Origin: Gammaproteobacteria bacterium LSUCC0112
GTDB taxonomy: Bacteria > Pseudomonadota > Gammaproteobacteria > Pseudomonadales > Pseudohongiellaceae
Assembly: GCA_004535785.1 (NCBI GenBank)
Contig: SPIB01000001.1
Coordinates: 709,141 to 773,140 of the forward strand
Length of the DNA stretch: 64,000 nucleotides
Reading direction: 5' to 3'
Positions 47,600 to 56,041 of this stretch are shown here, one piece after another. The notes under the pieces are model-generated. The model had not been told where the DNA came from and made no database searches. It worked only from the letters and a program-made list of their open reading frames with translations. The number at the start of each line of letters is the position of its first letter. The first letter of the stretch is position 1. The translations under genes and the position numbers were made by a program.

Positions 47600-48643
47600 T
47601 CAGGACGATGGTGTTTCAATGGGAAGCGACTGGGTAAAGGCCGCCAGTTGTTCGAGCTTTTGCAAGGCCACACCACTGCGCAAAATCTCTTGCGCTTTTT
47701 TAACCCCGGCCGGCAAATCATCACACAGATTAGCTGCATAAATGGCGGCACCGGCATTCAACGCGACGATGTCACCCGCCGCCTCATGCTCATAGGTCAG
47801 CGCCTGCCGAACCATGACCAGACTTTCCTGAGGCGTGCTCACTTTTAACATGTCAAAACCATCGCGTTGCTGCATGCCAAAGTCGGCGGGCTGCACGCTG
47901 TACCGCACCAGATGCCCATCCCGCAACTCTCCGATCTGCGTCGGGGCCGAAATACTGATTTCATCGAGACCATCATCTGAGGCCAGTACCAGCACATGAC
48001 GACTGCCCAGCGACTTGAGCACTTCCAGCACCGGATCTATCCACACGGCATCAAATACACCCAGAACCTGATTGGGCGCACCCGCCGGATTGGTCAAGGG
48101 TCCCAACATATTAAAAATGGTACGGACGCCAATTTCCCTGCGCGGACCGATCACGTGTTTCATCGCGCTGTGATGACCGGGGGCGAACATAAACCCAACG
48201 CCGATCTGTTCAACACAGTCCGCCACCTGTGCCGGCGTGATGGTCAGGCGGACACCGGCCGCCTCCAGCAGATCGGCACTGCCACTTTTACTGGTTGCAC
48301 CACGATTGCCGTGTTTGGCAACACGTGCGCCGGCACAGGCAGCCACCATGGCAGCGGAGGTCGAAATATTGAAGGTATCGGTGTTGGTGCCACCCGTGCC
48401 ACAGGTATCCACCAGATGCGCATCGGGCGGTAAATTCACCGGTGCCGCCAGCGCACGCATGGTTTTGGCTGCACCCAATAACTCAGGTGTCTTGATGCCC
48501 TTCATCTGCAGGGCAATCAAAAACGCTGCAATTTGCGCATCGGTACACTGCCCTGTCATCAACTCGCGCATCAGCGCGGCCATGTCGTCGGCATTTAGAT
48601 CACGTCGCTCACTCAGATGGCGTATGGCTTGTTTGATATCCAT
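47600..48643 (-). CDS. trpD: Anthranilate phosphoribosyltransferase
   Basis: Second step of tryptophan synthesis. 347 residues with the PRPP-binding VDTCGTGGTNTDTFNIST (in part), KHGNRGATSKSGSADLLEA, the anthranilate site FMFAPGHHSAMKHV, and RTIFNMLGPLTNPA. It begins two bases after the trpG stop. Normal length, all motifs intact. Confidence 0.97.
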   Translation of the reverse strand: MDIKQAIRHLSERRDLNADDMAALMRELMTGQCTDAQIAAFLIALQMKGIKTPELLGAAKTMRALAAPVNLPPDAHLVDTCGTGGTNTDTFNISTSAAMVAACAGARVAKHGNRGATSKSGSADLLEAAGVRLTITPAQVADCVEQIGVGFMFAPGHHSAMKHVIGPRREIGVRTIFNMLGPLTNPAGAPNQVLGVFDAVWIDPVLEVLKSLGSRHVLVLASDDGLDEISISAPTQIGELRDGHLVRYSVQPADFGMQQRDGFDMLKVSTPQESLVMVRQALTYEHEAAGDIVALNAGAAIYAANLCDDLPAGVKKAQEILRSGVALQKLEQLAAFTQSLPIETPSS

Positions 48644-48645
48644 TA

Positions 48646-49227
48646 TTATTTGCCCTGCAAAAAGTTCCTGAACAGCTGATGCCCGTGTTCGCTGAGAATG
48701 GACTCCGGGTGAAACTGCACTCCTTGAACGTCCAGCGTTTTATGACGCACGCCCATAATCTCGTCCAGATCGCCGTTGTCCAACTGCGTCCAGGCAGTAA
48801 TTTCCAGACAATCCGGCAAGGTTTTTTTATCAATCACCAACGAATGATAGCGGGTTGCGGTAAACGGACTCGGAAGATCCGAGAAAATACCCACTTGTTT
48901 GTGGTACATGGCAGACAACTTGCCATGCATGACTTGTCTGGCGCGAATCACATCGCCACCATACGCTTGGCCAATCGCCTGATGCCCCAGACAAACACCT
49001 AACAAGGGAATCCGACCGGCAAATGTCTTGATGACATCCAACGAAATACCGGCTTCGGTGGGTGTACATGGCCCCGGCGAGATCACTATTTTTGCGGGCG
49101 CCAGAGACTCTATTTCCGCCAAGGTGATCGCATCATTACGGGTTACCCGCACATCCGCGCCCAACTCACCGAGATATTGCACGATGTTGTAGGTAAAAGA
49201 GTCGTAGTTGTCGATCATCAGGATCAT
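48646..49227 (-). CDS. trpG: Anthranilate synthase glutaminase component
   Basis: 193 residues of class I glutamine amidotransferase: [27 protein letters not shown], the nucleophile in [13 protein letters not shown], and the His/Glu pair in [13 protein letters not shown]. The family also serves as PabA for p-aminobenzoate synthesis; the operon with trpD and trpC supports a trp role with the trpE product 10 kb away. Starts with ATG at 49227. Confidence 0.95.
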   Translation of the reverse strand: MILMIDNYDSFTYNIVQYLGELGADVRVTRNDAITLAEIESLAPAKIVISPGPCTPTEAGISLDVIKTFAGRIPLLGVCLGHQAIGQAYGGDVIRARQVMHGKLSAMYHKQVGIFSDLPSPFTATRYHSLVIDKKTLPDCLEITAWTQLDNGDLDEIMGVRHKTLDVQGVQFHPESILSEHGHQLFRNFLQGK

Positions 49228-49340
49228 GAATGGGTGTCTCCATAAAATCAGGCTGCATTTTCGCTGAAATCGTGATCAACTTAAACCTCGATGATCAATC
49301 TACGCTAAAAGAACGCTGCGCAACGGAAGAAGGAGACATC

Positions 49341-49811
49341 ATGACCGGCATGACCAGCTTTGAAAATGCGGCCCATGTTTTGGATGAACTGATTGCCTGT
49401 CATGAGCATCTTGCAGAGCTTTATCAGCGCCTGCAGGACAATGCCAGCCCGCTGGGCGCCATGTTTCTGGAGCAGTTAGCGGTACGCGAGAAAAAACTGG
49501 CGGCGACGCTGGAGCGTTACGAGGACAATGCACCGGTTAAAGTCCTGAAAACCTGGATACAAATTCCGTTTCCCGATGATCCTGACAAATTTCTGGCCGC
49601 ACTGGAACAGGATCTGCCCGCAGACATGTCCACACAGGATATTTATGACATGGCCAGTCGTGCTGATGACTTTTTAACGCATCTTCTGGAGCATCTGCGT
49701 GATCGTTGTGAGATTGCCGAGGTTAAAAAGTTGTTTGAAGACCTGATCGCCGGCGAAAAAATCGAACACATTGCGCTCAGCAAAGCCTACAACTCACTGC
49801 GCGAGATGTAG
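49341..49811 (+). CDS. Unknown helical protein with ferritin-like spacing
   Basis: 156 residues from the ATG at 49341 (AAGGAGAC upstream); the frame opens at 49230. All helical. Glu/His pairs occur in CHEHLAELY, LLEHLRDR and GEKIEHIALSKAY, near the pattern of rubrerythrin/ferritin-like metal sites, but I cannot confirm metal binding. Pro/Asp-rich IPFPDDPDKFL lies between helices. No signal peptide or membrane segment. Divergent from trpG; no co-operonic gene. Confidence 0.6.
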   Translation: MTGMTSFENAAHVLDELIACHEHLAELYQRLQDNASPLGAMFLEQLAVREKKLAATLERYEDNAPVKVLKTWIQIPFPDDPDKFLAALEQDLPADMSTQDIYDMASRADDFLTHLLEHLRDRCEIAEVKKLFEDLIAGEKIEHIALSKAYNSLREM

Positions 49812-49836
49812 ACCTCACCCAACACGGATATCTGAA

Positions 49837-50877
49837 TCAGCAGCACGCGGCTGATGCGCTGCCAGCCACCGGCGTGTCAAATGGCAGACCGCCACCGCAG
49901 CCTTCAAAAATGCCAAAGTGTTTGCTGAAATCACCGATAAACTCAAAGTGCGCCGCGAACCGTGTGTCATGCAGCATGCGCCAGGTATTGCCACACACCG
50001 GGAACACGCGCCCGGTCTCAATATCATGATGTTTGTCCAGGACAAAGCGGTCGGGGGCATGCAACAGGCTGCCTTTGTAGATCACCGCCTGCCCATAGTC
50101 TTCACAGTCGGGCTCAAGATCCTGAAGTTTAAACAACCGGTAGGTCGCTGAATAAAAACGAATGGGACCAAGGCGGGCGGCAATCGCCGGATCCGTGATG
50201 GTCAGTGGCCGGTCCTCAACCAACCGCGGATCCGTAAACCCGGCCCGACGTGCCATGTGTTGAAAATCATTCCAGTACAAGGCACCACCCAGACATTCAC
50301 CGTACAACTCGGGATCGTGTTTAACGGCATCCGGGACACGACGGTCGGCATACACATCTGAAAAGTAAAATTCCCCGCCCGGCTTCAGCAGGCGAAAGAT
50401 GCCATTTAACACAGCCGCTTTGTCTGGCGACAAATTCAACACACAGTTGGACACAATCACATCAACCGAACCCGGCGCCAGATCCAGTTGCTCCAGATGC
50501 TCCATGTAACCTTGCACAAATTGCACGTTGTCAAAACCGAGCTGATGTGCGTGCCATGCCTGGTGCTGCTGAGCGACGGCCAACTGCTCCTCAGTCATAT
50601 CCAGACCAATAATACGCCCGCTGGCACCGGTCATCTGCGCCAGTGCATACACGTCACGGCCTGTGCCACAGCCCAGATCCAGAATCGTGCAACCCTCAAG
50701 CGCTGCCGGTGCAACCAGACCGCAGCCGTAGTACCGTGCCAGCACCTCCGGGTGAATGCGCGTCAGTAACGGTTTCAGCCATTCGGGCATGGCGGAAGGA
50801 TCACAACATGCCGAGGTTTTCAGATCCGCCGAGCTTTGTAATTGTTTGCCGTAATAGTCTTTTACTACGTCGTACAT
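49837..50877 (-). CDS. ArsM-like SAM methyltransferase with C-terminal extension
   Basis: 346 residues from the ATG at 50877. The SAM fold (about 60-200) has LDLGCGTGRDVYAL, GLDMTEEQLAVAQ, VIVSNCVLNLSPDK and LKPGGEFYFSDVYADRRVP, plus GECLGGALYWNDF. This is close to arsenite methyltransferase. Cys pairs at 24-25 (TSACCDPS), Cys52 and Cys63, and the terminal Cys-Cys are candidate arsenic or metal thiol ligands. The C-terminal third (about 230-346, with FPVCGNTWRMLHDTRF and FEGCGGGLPF) is an extra domain of this subfamily. The next gene upstream is a radical SAM enzyme. Substrate unproved. Confidence 0.78.
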   Translation of the reverse strand: MYDVVKDYYGKQLQSSADLKTSACCDPSAMPEWLKPLLTRIHPEVLARYYGCGLVAPAALEGCTILDLGCGTGRDVYALAQMTGASGRIIGLDMTEEQLAVAQQHQAWHAHQLGFDNVQFVQGYMEHLEQLDLAPGSVDVIVSNCVLNLSPDKAAVLNGIFRLLKPGGEFYFSDVYADRRVPDAVKHDPELYGECLGGALYWNDFQHMARRAGFTDPRLVEDRPLTITDPAIAARLGPIRFYSATYRLFKLQDLEPDCEDYGQAVIYKGSLLHAPDRFVLDKHHDIETGRVFPVCGNTWRMLHDTRFAAHFEFIGDFSKHFGIFEGCGGGLPFDTPVAGSASAACC

Positions 50878-50900
50878 GAAAGATTCCTTGCTGACATTGG

Positions 50901-51881
50901 TTATGCCGGCGCGCTGCAACTGGCGCCAAATTTGTAGCAACTGAAACATCGGTGATGTCGCAACATAATGCGCGCTTTCATACTCTCAGCCAGTGTACCG
51001 CCCAGATCATAATCAGGATCATCGTCAACCAGCGTACAGGCATACACTCGCACCCCTTTGCTGGTATTCACCAGCATGCGCGTGTAGGTACACATAAAAT
51101 GTGACCGGCTTGCCTGCGTTGGATATTTTTCCATGCAGTTGGTAGTCACTTCCGGGCTACCGTCCTCGGTGCCTAGTGTCCCAAAATCCGGGAAGGCTGT
51201 GAACGGCAGTGTCTGACTGATGCCATGCTGTGTAAAGATATCACTGAATGTACGCTCCACTACGGCACTGTCTTCATGCTGCTCCATCTGCCGCGCGATA
51301 GACACTTTAAAGCCGTTGTTCAGCAACCACTTGATGCTGTCAAGCGACTCCACAAAACTACCTTGACCACGCCCGGCGTCATGTCGCACTGCATCGGGAT
51401 AATCCAGACTGATGCGAAAGCTGATCGGAAACGGGTTGTCTTTCAGGGGCAGCAACTGGTGTGCGCGCTGGATTAACACCCGCGTTCCGTTGGTCAATAC
51501 AAAACACGGTTTGTGCTGGCTGGCGTAGTCCAGAATATTAACAAAATCGCGGATAACAAACGGCTCACCACCGGTGAAGGAAAACTGCTGCACGCCCATA
51601 TCGACAGCTTCATGGAAAAAGGGCTTTAACATCTCCAGCGACATGGCTGGCAAACGGGTATCGCCCGGTTTTGATCCCTCCAGACAAAATGGACACGCCA
51701 GATTGCAGGCAGTGCCGGTGTGAATCCACAGCTCGTTCAGTTTGTCTGCGTCGATGTATCCACGCGCATCACCGCTGCGCGTGTGTGTCCAGCTGTCGCG
51801 GTGTCGTGGTGATATCAAACTGACAAGAGGAATTCGATTGTTATCGGAGTCGGGTTTTGGCGCTGTCACAGTGCTGCTCAC
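50901..51881 (-). CDS. Radical SAM enzyme of unknown substrate
   Basis: 326 residues. The radical SAM cluster is CNLACPFC (Cys59, Cys63, Cys66), followed by the GGEP motif in FSFTGGEPFVI and a partial TIM barrel with FRISLDYPDAVRHDAGRG and SIARQME. The C-terminus has further cysteines (Cys312, Cys315, Cys322, in RCFSCYKFGASC) that could hold an auxiliary cluster, SPASM-like. It starts 23 bases ahead of the ArsM-like methyltransferase, so they are one operon. It is not the ArsS-type nor the ArsL-type signature. Possible role in an organoarsenic or peptide-modification pathway. Confidence 0.75.
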   Translation of the reverse strand: MSSTVTAPKPDSDNNRIPLVSLISPRHRDSWTHTRSGDARGYIDADKLNELWIHTGTACNLACPFCLEGSKPGDTRLPAMSLEMLKPFFHEAVDMGVQQFSFTGGEPFVIRDFVNILDYASQHKPCFVLTNGTRVLIQRAHQLLPLKDNPFPISFRISLDYPDAVRHDAGRGQGSFVESLDSIKWLLNNGFKVSIARQMEQHEDSAVVERTFSDIFTQHGISQTLPFTAFPDFGTLGTEDGSPEVTTNCMEKYPTQASRSHFMCTYTRMLVNTSKGVRVYACTLVDDDPDYDLGGTLAESMKARIMLRHHRCFSCYKFGASCSAPA

Positions 51882-52079
51882 AGTATAATTTTTCCTTTTT
51901 ATTTCCTGATCAACTCAGACCACAGACTGGCTCATGCTGAATTAATATGTCACAAGATAGCAGATTGATCCCGACGGTGGCAGTCGGCGTAGAATGCTAC
52001 TGTTATTTGCAGTACACACACGTTAGCAGCCCATACCGATCGGGAGCGTTTTATCATCACTCAACACATATCTTCGCCA

Positions 52080-53588
52080 TTGCCCACACGTCATGCGTCT
52101 ACTACGCAGCAAACGATCGTCTGGTTCCGTCAGGATCTGCGACTCAGTGACAATCCAGCGTTGGTTGACGCCGCAAACACCGGCAGCGTGCTGCCGGTGT
52201 ATATTCTGGACGATGTGAATGCCGCCGACTGGGCCATGGGTGGAGCCAGTCGCTGGTGGCTCCATCACTCATTGATGGCGCTCAATCAATCGCTTCAGGG
52301 GCGACTGCTGGTGTTAAAGGGCGACGCACTGTCCGTGTTGCCAGCGCTTGCACGCCAGGTGGGCGCCAGTCACATCGTCTGGAACCGCTGTTATGAACCC
52401 TGGCGTGTACAGCGAGATAAACGCTTGAAGGAATTGCTTCAGCAACAAGGCAGCGTTGCGCGCAGTTTTAACGGCTCATTGTTGTGGGAGCCGTGGCAGG
52501 TACTCAAAGAGGATCAGACGCCATACAAAGTATTTACCCCGTATTTCAGACGAGGCTGCATGAAGGCCGCCGCGCCCGGGCAGCCACTCCCGATACCCTC
52601 ACAACTGGATTTGGTTGACCTCACTATAGTCAGCACCAGCCTGAGTGTCGACACTGCGCTGGATTTGCCTCAGCTGACGGGAGAAGCCGGCATCAAGGCG
52701 CTGAATTTACTACCTCACATTCCTTGGGATGGTGGACTGCAACAACGCTGGCAGGTTGGTGAACAGGCCGCGCAACGCAGGCTTACACGGTTTCTGGAAA
52801 ACGGCATTCGTGGCTACAAAGAAGGTCGTAATTTCCCAGCGAAAGAAAATGTCTCGGGGTTGTCCCCGCACCTGCATTTTGGCGAAATTTCACCTCGTCA
52901 GGTCTGGCACGCGGCCTTATCGTCAGGACTGACCGGTGGCTTCGAGAATGATCTGGATTGTTTCCAATCAGAACTGGGCTGGCGCGAGTTTTCCTATGCC
53001 TTGCTGTATCACAACCCGACGCTGCCACGGCGTGCTATTCAGCCCCGCTTTGAACATTTCCCCTGGCAAAAAAATCCGCCATTGTTAAGCGCATGGCAAC
53101 GCGGTGAAACCGGCATCCCACTGGTAGACGCGGGCATGCGCGAACTCTGGCAAACCGGTTATATGCATAACCGCGTGCGCATGGTGGTGGGGTCGTTTCT
53201 GGTCAAGAACCTGCTAACGCACTGGCATGATGGTGAAGACTGGTTCTGGGACTGCCTTGTTGATGCCGACCTGGCTAGCAATGCCGCCAGCTGGCAGTGG
53301 ATCGCTGGCTGTGGCGCAGATGCAGCGCCTTACTTCCGCGTGTTTAATGCCGTGACTCAAAGTGAAAAATTTGATGCGGAGGGCGACTATCTGCGCCGTT
53401 ATCTGCCAGAGCTGGCAAAACTCCCGAACAAATATATCCACGCGCCTTTTATGGCGCCGGATTCGATAGTGCGCGCGGCGGGTGTGCGGCTGGACAGCAA
53501 CTATCCGGCACCGGTGGTGGATCTTAAGCAGTCGCGGGAGCAGGCATTGGCGGCGTTTAAATCACTGACACCCGGGCTGGATGCGTAG
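52080..53588 (+). CDS. phr: Cryptochrome/DNA photolyase, class I-type
   Basis: Uses light to repair UV photodimers. About 502 residues. IVWFRQDLRLSDNPAL opens the antenna-binding domain. The FAD domain has RNFPAKENVSGLSPHLHFGEIS, SELGWREFSYALLYHNP, VDAGMRELWQTGYMHNRVRM, and DADLASNAASWQWIAGCGADAAP. Two conserved Trp of the electron path are visible. The start is uncertain: the TTG at 52080 lacks a ribosome-binding site, while GGGAG at 52042-52046 points to a start near 52053, where only ATC codons lie in frame. It may thus begin at a rare codon. Confidence 0.9.
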   Translation: MPTRHASTTQQTIVWFRQDLRLSDNPALVDAANTGSVLPVYILDDVNAADWAMGGASRWWLHHSLMALNQSLQGRLLVLKGDALSVLPALARQVGASHIVWNRCYEPWRVQRDKRLKELLQQQGSVARSFNGSLLWEPWQVLKEDQTPYKVFTPYFRRGCMKAAAPGQPLPIPSQLDLVDLTIVSTSLSVDTALDLPQLTGEAGIKALNLLPHIPWDGGLQQRWQVGEQAAQRRLTRFLENGIRGYKEGRNFPAKENVSGLSPHLHFGEISPRQVWHAALSSGLTGGFENDLDCFQSELGWREFSYALLYHNPTLPRRAIQPRFEHFPWQKNPPLLSAWQRGETGIPLVDAGMRELWQTGYMHNRVRMVVGSFLVKNLLTHWHDGEDWFWDCLVDADLASNAASWQWIAGCGADAAPYFRVFNAVTQSEKFDAEGDYLRRYLPELAKLPNKYIHAPFMAPDSIVRAAGVRLDSNYPAPVVDLKQSREQALAAFKSLTPGLDA

Positions 53589-53593
53589 GGTCA

Positions 53594-53638
53594 AACCCGG
53601 GTAGGTGCAGAGACTCAGTCTGCACTGATGCCCGGGTT
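53594..53638. repeat. Nested inverted repeats at the phr/M14 junction
   Basis: AACCCGGG (53594-53601) pairs with CCCGGGTT (53631-53638), and within it GTGCAGA (53605-53611) pairs with TCTGCAC (53619-53625). It covers the 27-base gap between the convergent genes and the peptidase stop. There is no T-run. CCCGGG recurs on both sides in the two coding ends. Possibly a bidirectional termination or REP-like element. Confidence 0.55.
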
Positions 53639-54727
53639 GGATGTCCGGGCCTTGGTGAGCCCGGGCGCTTTGTCATTGAGCCAATTGTTCAGATCTACCC
53701 ACATGTTCTCAATCTCGGGTTTGCTTGGCATGATGCCGGCAGACGGTAATTCCAGCGTAATAACTGGAATGCCAAGATCCAGCCCGCCGTAGTTACCCAG
53801 AGAACCCGGATAAACACCCAGTTGATGCAAGTGCAGGTGCCCGATTTTGTTTGGTGCCTCTACCGGGCCATCAAAATCCAGCAACGCGTGTGGCGCATGC
53901 ACCGACACAATCACAACAGGTTTGAATTCTTCAATTTGTTTCAGAATCCACTGGGTTTCAGGCTCACTGGCAGGTGAATGACCCGGGAAACGTCGTGGAT
54001 TACTGCCCGTGTTTGCGCGCCACGATTCCAGCGCCGTGCGCTCCCAGTCGCCCGATGGGAAGTTGCGGTTCAGATCCACACCGTTGGCATTCTGACGCGT
54101 GGCTTCGCCGTCCAGCAGGCCATCCGGATTTGCCAGCGGCAAAAAACGCCAGTGAAAGTCTGAATCCTGGTTGCTGGCCAACAGGTTCATCCACTTGAAC
54201 ATAATGGAGATCGAGGAATACTCATCACCGTGAATGCCACCCATGATCAGGATACGCGATACCGGCTCGCTGAGATCCTTGGGCAGGAAATCGCGTTTGG
54301 TTAACACGCGCTCGTTGACCGAAAAACCGTCTGCAAACTGCAGATTCTGGTTGTTGCAATCGCTGACAGACACGCTGCCGAGCTTGTTGCCAATTTCACG
54401 GCACAAGCCATTCACAGCAGGTTGATGCAAATCTGCGGGGGCCGGCTGAGTTGGCGACGCTTCAGCGATAACAGGCAAGGACTCAGGCGCCGGTGCCGAT
54501 GCTTGCGTTTTCGCAGTCAAGGGTTCTTCCGACACTGGATTGTCGGCGACAGATGGTTTACTGACCGCGCTGTTTTGCTTTGCCGCTTTCTCGGGCACAG
54601 GTTCGTACACAGGAGCTTCCACATTAACCGGGGATGACACACTGGCCGGCTGATCAGCGTCTGGCAGCATCACCAGACAACCCACCAAGGTTGCGACCGA
54701 TAGAGCAATCAGAAGGCTACGAATCAT
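53615..54727 (-). CDS. M14-family murein peptide amidase-like lipoprotein
   Basis: 370 residues. Lipoprotein signal with lipobox LVGC (Cys17), then an acidic Pro/Ala linker (about 22-105). The zinc carboxypeptidase domain has HGDE (His166 and Glu169), the substrate Arg in DLNRNFP (220-222), VHAPHAL (His277 as third ligand) and the general-base Glu326 in TLELPSAG. The set resembles MpaA/M14 peptidases that cut tripeptides from murein. The linker would let it reach the wall from the outer membrane. It shares an operon with the L,D-transpeptidase (5-base gap). Exact substrate unknown. Confidence 0.8.
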   Translation of the reverse strand: MIRSLLIALSVATLVGCLVMLPDADQPASVSSPVNVEAPVYEPVPEKAAKQNSAVSKPSVADNPVSEEPLTAKTQASAPAPESLPVIAEASPTQPAPADLHQPAVNGLCREIGNKLGSVSVSDCNNQNLQFADGFSVNERVLTKRDFLPKDLSEPVSRILIMGGIHGDEYSSISIMFKWMNLLASNQDSDFHWRFLPLANPDGLLDGEATRQNANGVDLNRNFPSGDWERTALESWRANTGSNPRRFPGHSPASEPETQWILKQIEEFKPVVIVSVHAPHALLDFDGPVEAPNKIGHLHLHQLGVYPGSLGNYGGLDLGIPVITLELPSAGIMPSKPEIENMWVDLNNWLNDKAPGLTKARTSNPGISAD

Positions 54728-54732
54728 GACGA

Positions 54733-55776
54733 TTACCCATTGCCTTCGTAAATGATTTTCCAGCCGCTGTCAGTCTGTTGCCAGAGCTGCTCTTTCCAGC
54801 CGTCCCAATCGTGGTTGTTGCTGCGGTATTGTTGGTAGAAGCGTGCGGTGACCAAGGAGGGATCGCGCGGATCCGCAATCAGGCTCAGATCCGATGTTTT
54901 GACGGAAATGTCCGTTTTGCCGCGGTTAACGCGAGTTTTGTAGGTAGACCAAGCGGTTAAATTACTGGTCAGGTCGCTGAAATTTTCGCCGTAATGTGAC
55001 AGGTACGCGTCATTGTTGATCGCTTCCCAATCCGCTCGCCACTGCTCAAACGCCTCCCTCAGACTGGTTTCCTGACGGGCAAACGAATCGGCAGATTCCC
55101 ATTGGATGTCTTCTTCTGACATTACAATATACGTCGCGCCGGTCTGGATGTAGTCGCCGAGGCGCACCAGACTGTAGTTATCGACCACCACACATCCGTC
55201 AGAATCCATCAGCGGGCGCTGATCAATATTTTTGGGCAGACCATGCAGCCAGATTCCATGACCGGTGCGCTTGTTGAGCTTGTCGTGGGCATTGGGATAA
55301 TTCAGGGGAAAAGCACCGTTGCCGTAGAAATCGTCCAGTTTCTGATCTTCAATAAAACTGGTAAGGCGATAAACACCAATCGGTGTCAGCTTGTCACCTT
55401 CGAGTTCTTTACCGTAGCCATTTTTACCGATTGAAACCGGGATAATCTTGATGGTATTGAGTCCACCATGCTCCTGGCGCTCCATCACGTGCAGTCGACC
55501 ACGCTTGAGCTCAACCCAGAGCAGATAACGTTGATCGTCTGCCAGTTTCAGCACACCTTGTGGCCTCTGTGGCTCAGACAATACCTGCATTCGGCCAAAG
55601 CCAATATCGCTGGTTTCCTCCAATCGAAACAGGCTGTTATCCGTTGAATTCATCGACAGCGCAGGAAACGCCCCGGCCTGTGCAAACAACTTGGAAGACG
55701 AAAAAAACATCAGGAGAAATATAAACCAGACACTGCCAGCACTACGTTCCCATCTGCTTTTTGTTGGTCTTGTCAC
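54733..55776 (-). CDS. L,D-transpeptidase (YkuD) with C-terminal NTF2-like domain
   Basis: 347 residues from the GTG at 55776 (GAGG nine bases upstream; a TTG at 55809 also opens the frame). Signal peptide about 1-34 (WFIFLLMFFSSSKLFAQA). YkuD domain about 85-218: TGHGIWLHG (171-179) and the catalytic Cys195 in SDGCVVV; the Cys is preceded by Asp-Gly rather than His-Gly. From about 235 on is a separate NTF2-like domain (WRADWEAINNDAYLSHY, ending SGWKIIYE) also found at the end of the neighbouring ATPase. Probably makes meso-DAP crosslinks or tethers proteins to murein in the periplasm. Confidence 0.85.
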   Translation of the reverse strand: MTRPTKSRWERSAGSVWFIFLLMFFSSSKLFAQAGAFPALSMNSTDNSLFRLEETSDIGFGRMQVLSEPQRPQGVLKLADDQRYLLWVELKRGRLHVMERQEHGGLNTIKIIPVSIGKNGYGKELEGDKLTPIGVYRLTSFIEDQKLDDFYGNGAFPLNYPNAHDKLNKRTGHGIWLHGLPKNIDQRPLMDSDGCVVVDNYSLVRLGDYIQTGATYIVMSEEDIQWESADSFARQETSLREAFEQWRADWEAINNDAYLSHYGENFSDLTSNLTAWSTYKTRVNRGKTDISVKTSDLSLIADPRDPSLVTARFYQQYRSNNHDWDGWKEQLWQQTDSGWKIIYEGNG

Positions 55777-55886
55777 GTTAAAACGCCTCAGAGATTCTAC
55801 TCGCAGCAAAATTACACAAAAAAGTCATTTTAAGCAAGCACTTGGCACCCTCCTTTAAAGTGATACCGAATAAATTTAAGCGCGGA

Positions 55887-55902
55887 AGCCAATTTTTTGG
55901 CT
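55887..55902. repeat. Inverted repeat in the divergent intergenic region
   Basis: AGCCAA (55887-55892) and TTGGCT (55897-55902) flank a four-T spacer in the 265-base gap between the L,D-transpeptidase and the ATPase genes. The gap has no gene; a plus-strand TACAAT near 55980 could be a -10 box without a clear -35. The repeat may be a shared operator, since both genes read away from it. Confidence 0.4.
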
Positions 55903-56041
55903 AAAATCACCAGCGGCACCGCCAAAATATCAACAACCCATGGCGGGTAGTTCGGCTCGGCATCCTGATTAAAGTTGTTTACAATGATTTACAAAACCAA
56001 CCTGCCAAGCGAGATGCCCCACTGCTGAACACATCATTGAC

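Noticed and set aside
50901-51881. Assignment of the radical SAM gene as ArsS or ArsL
   Set aside because: Its cluster motif is the plain CxxxCxxC and the surrounding sequence lacks the signatures I know for either.
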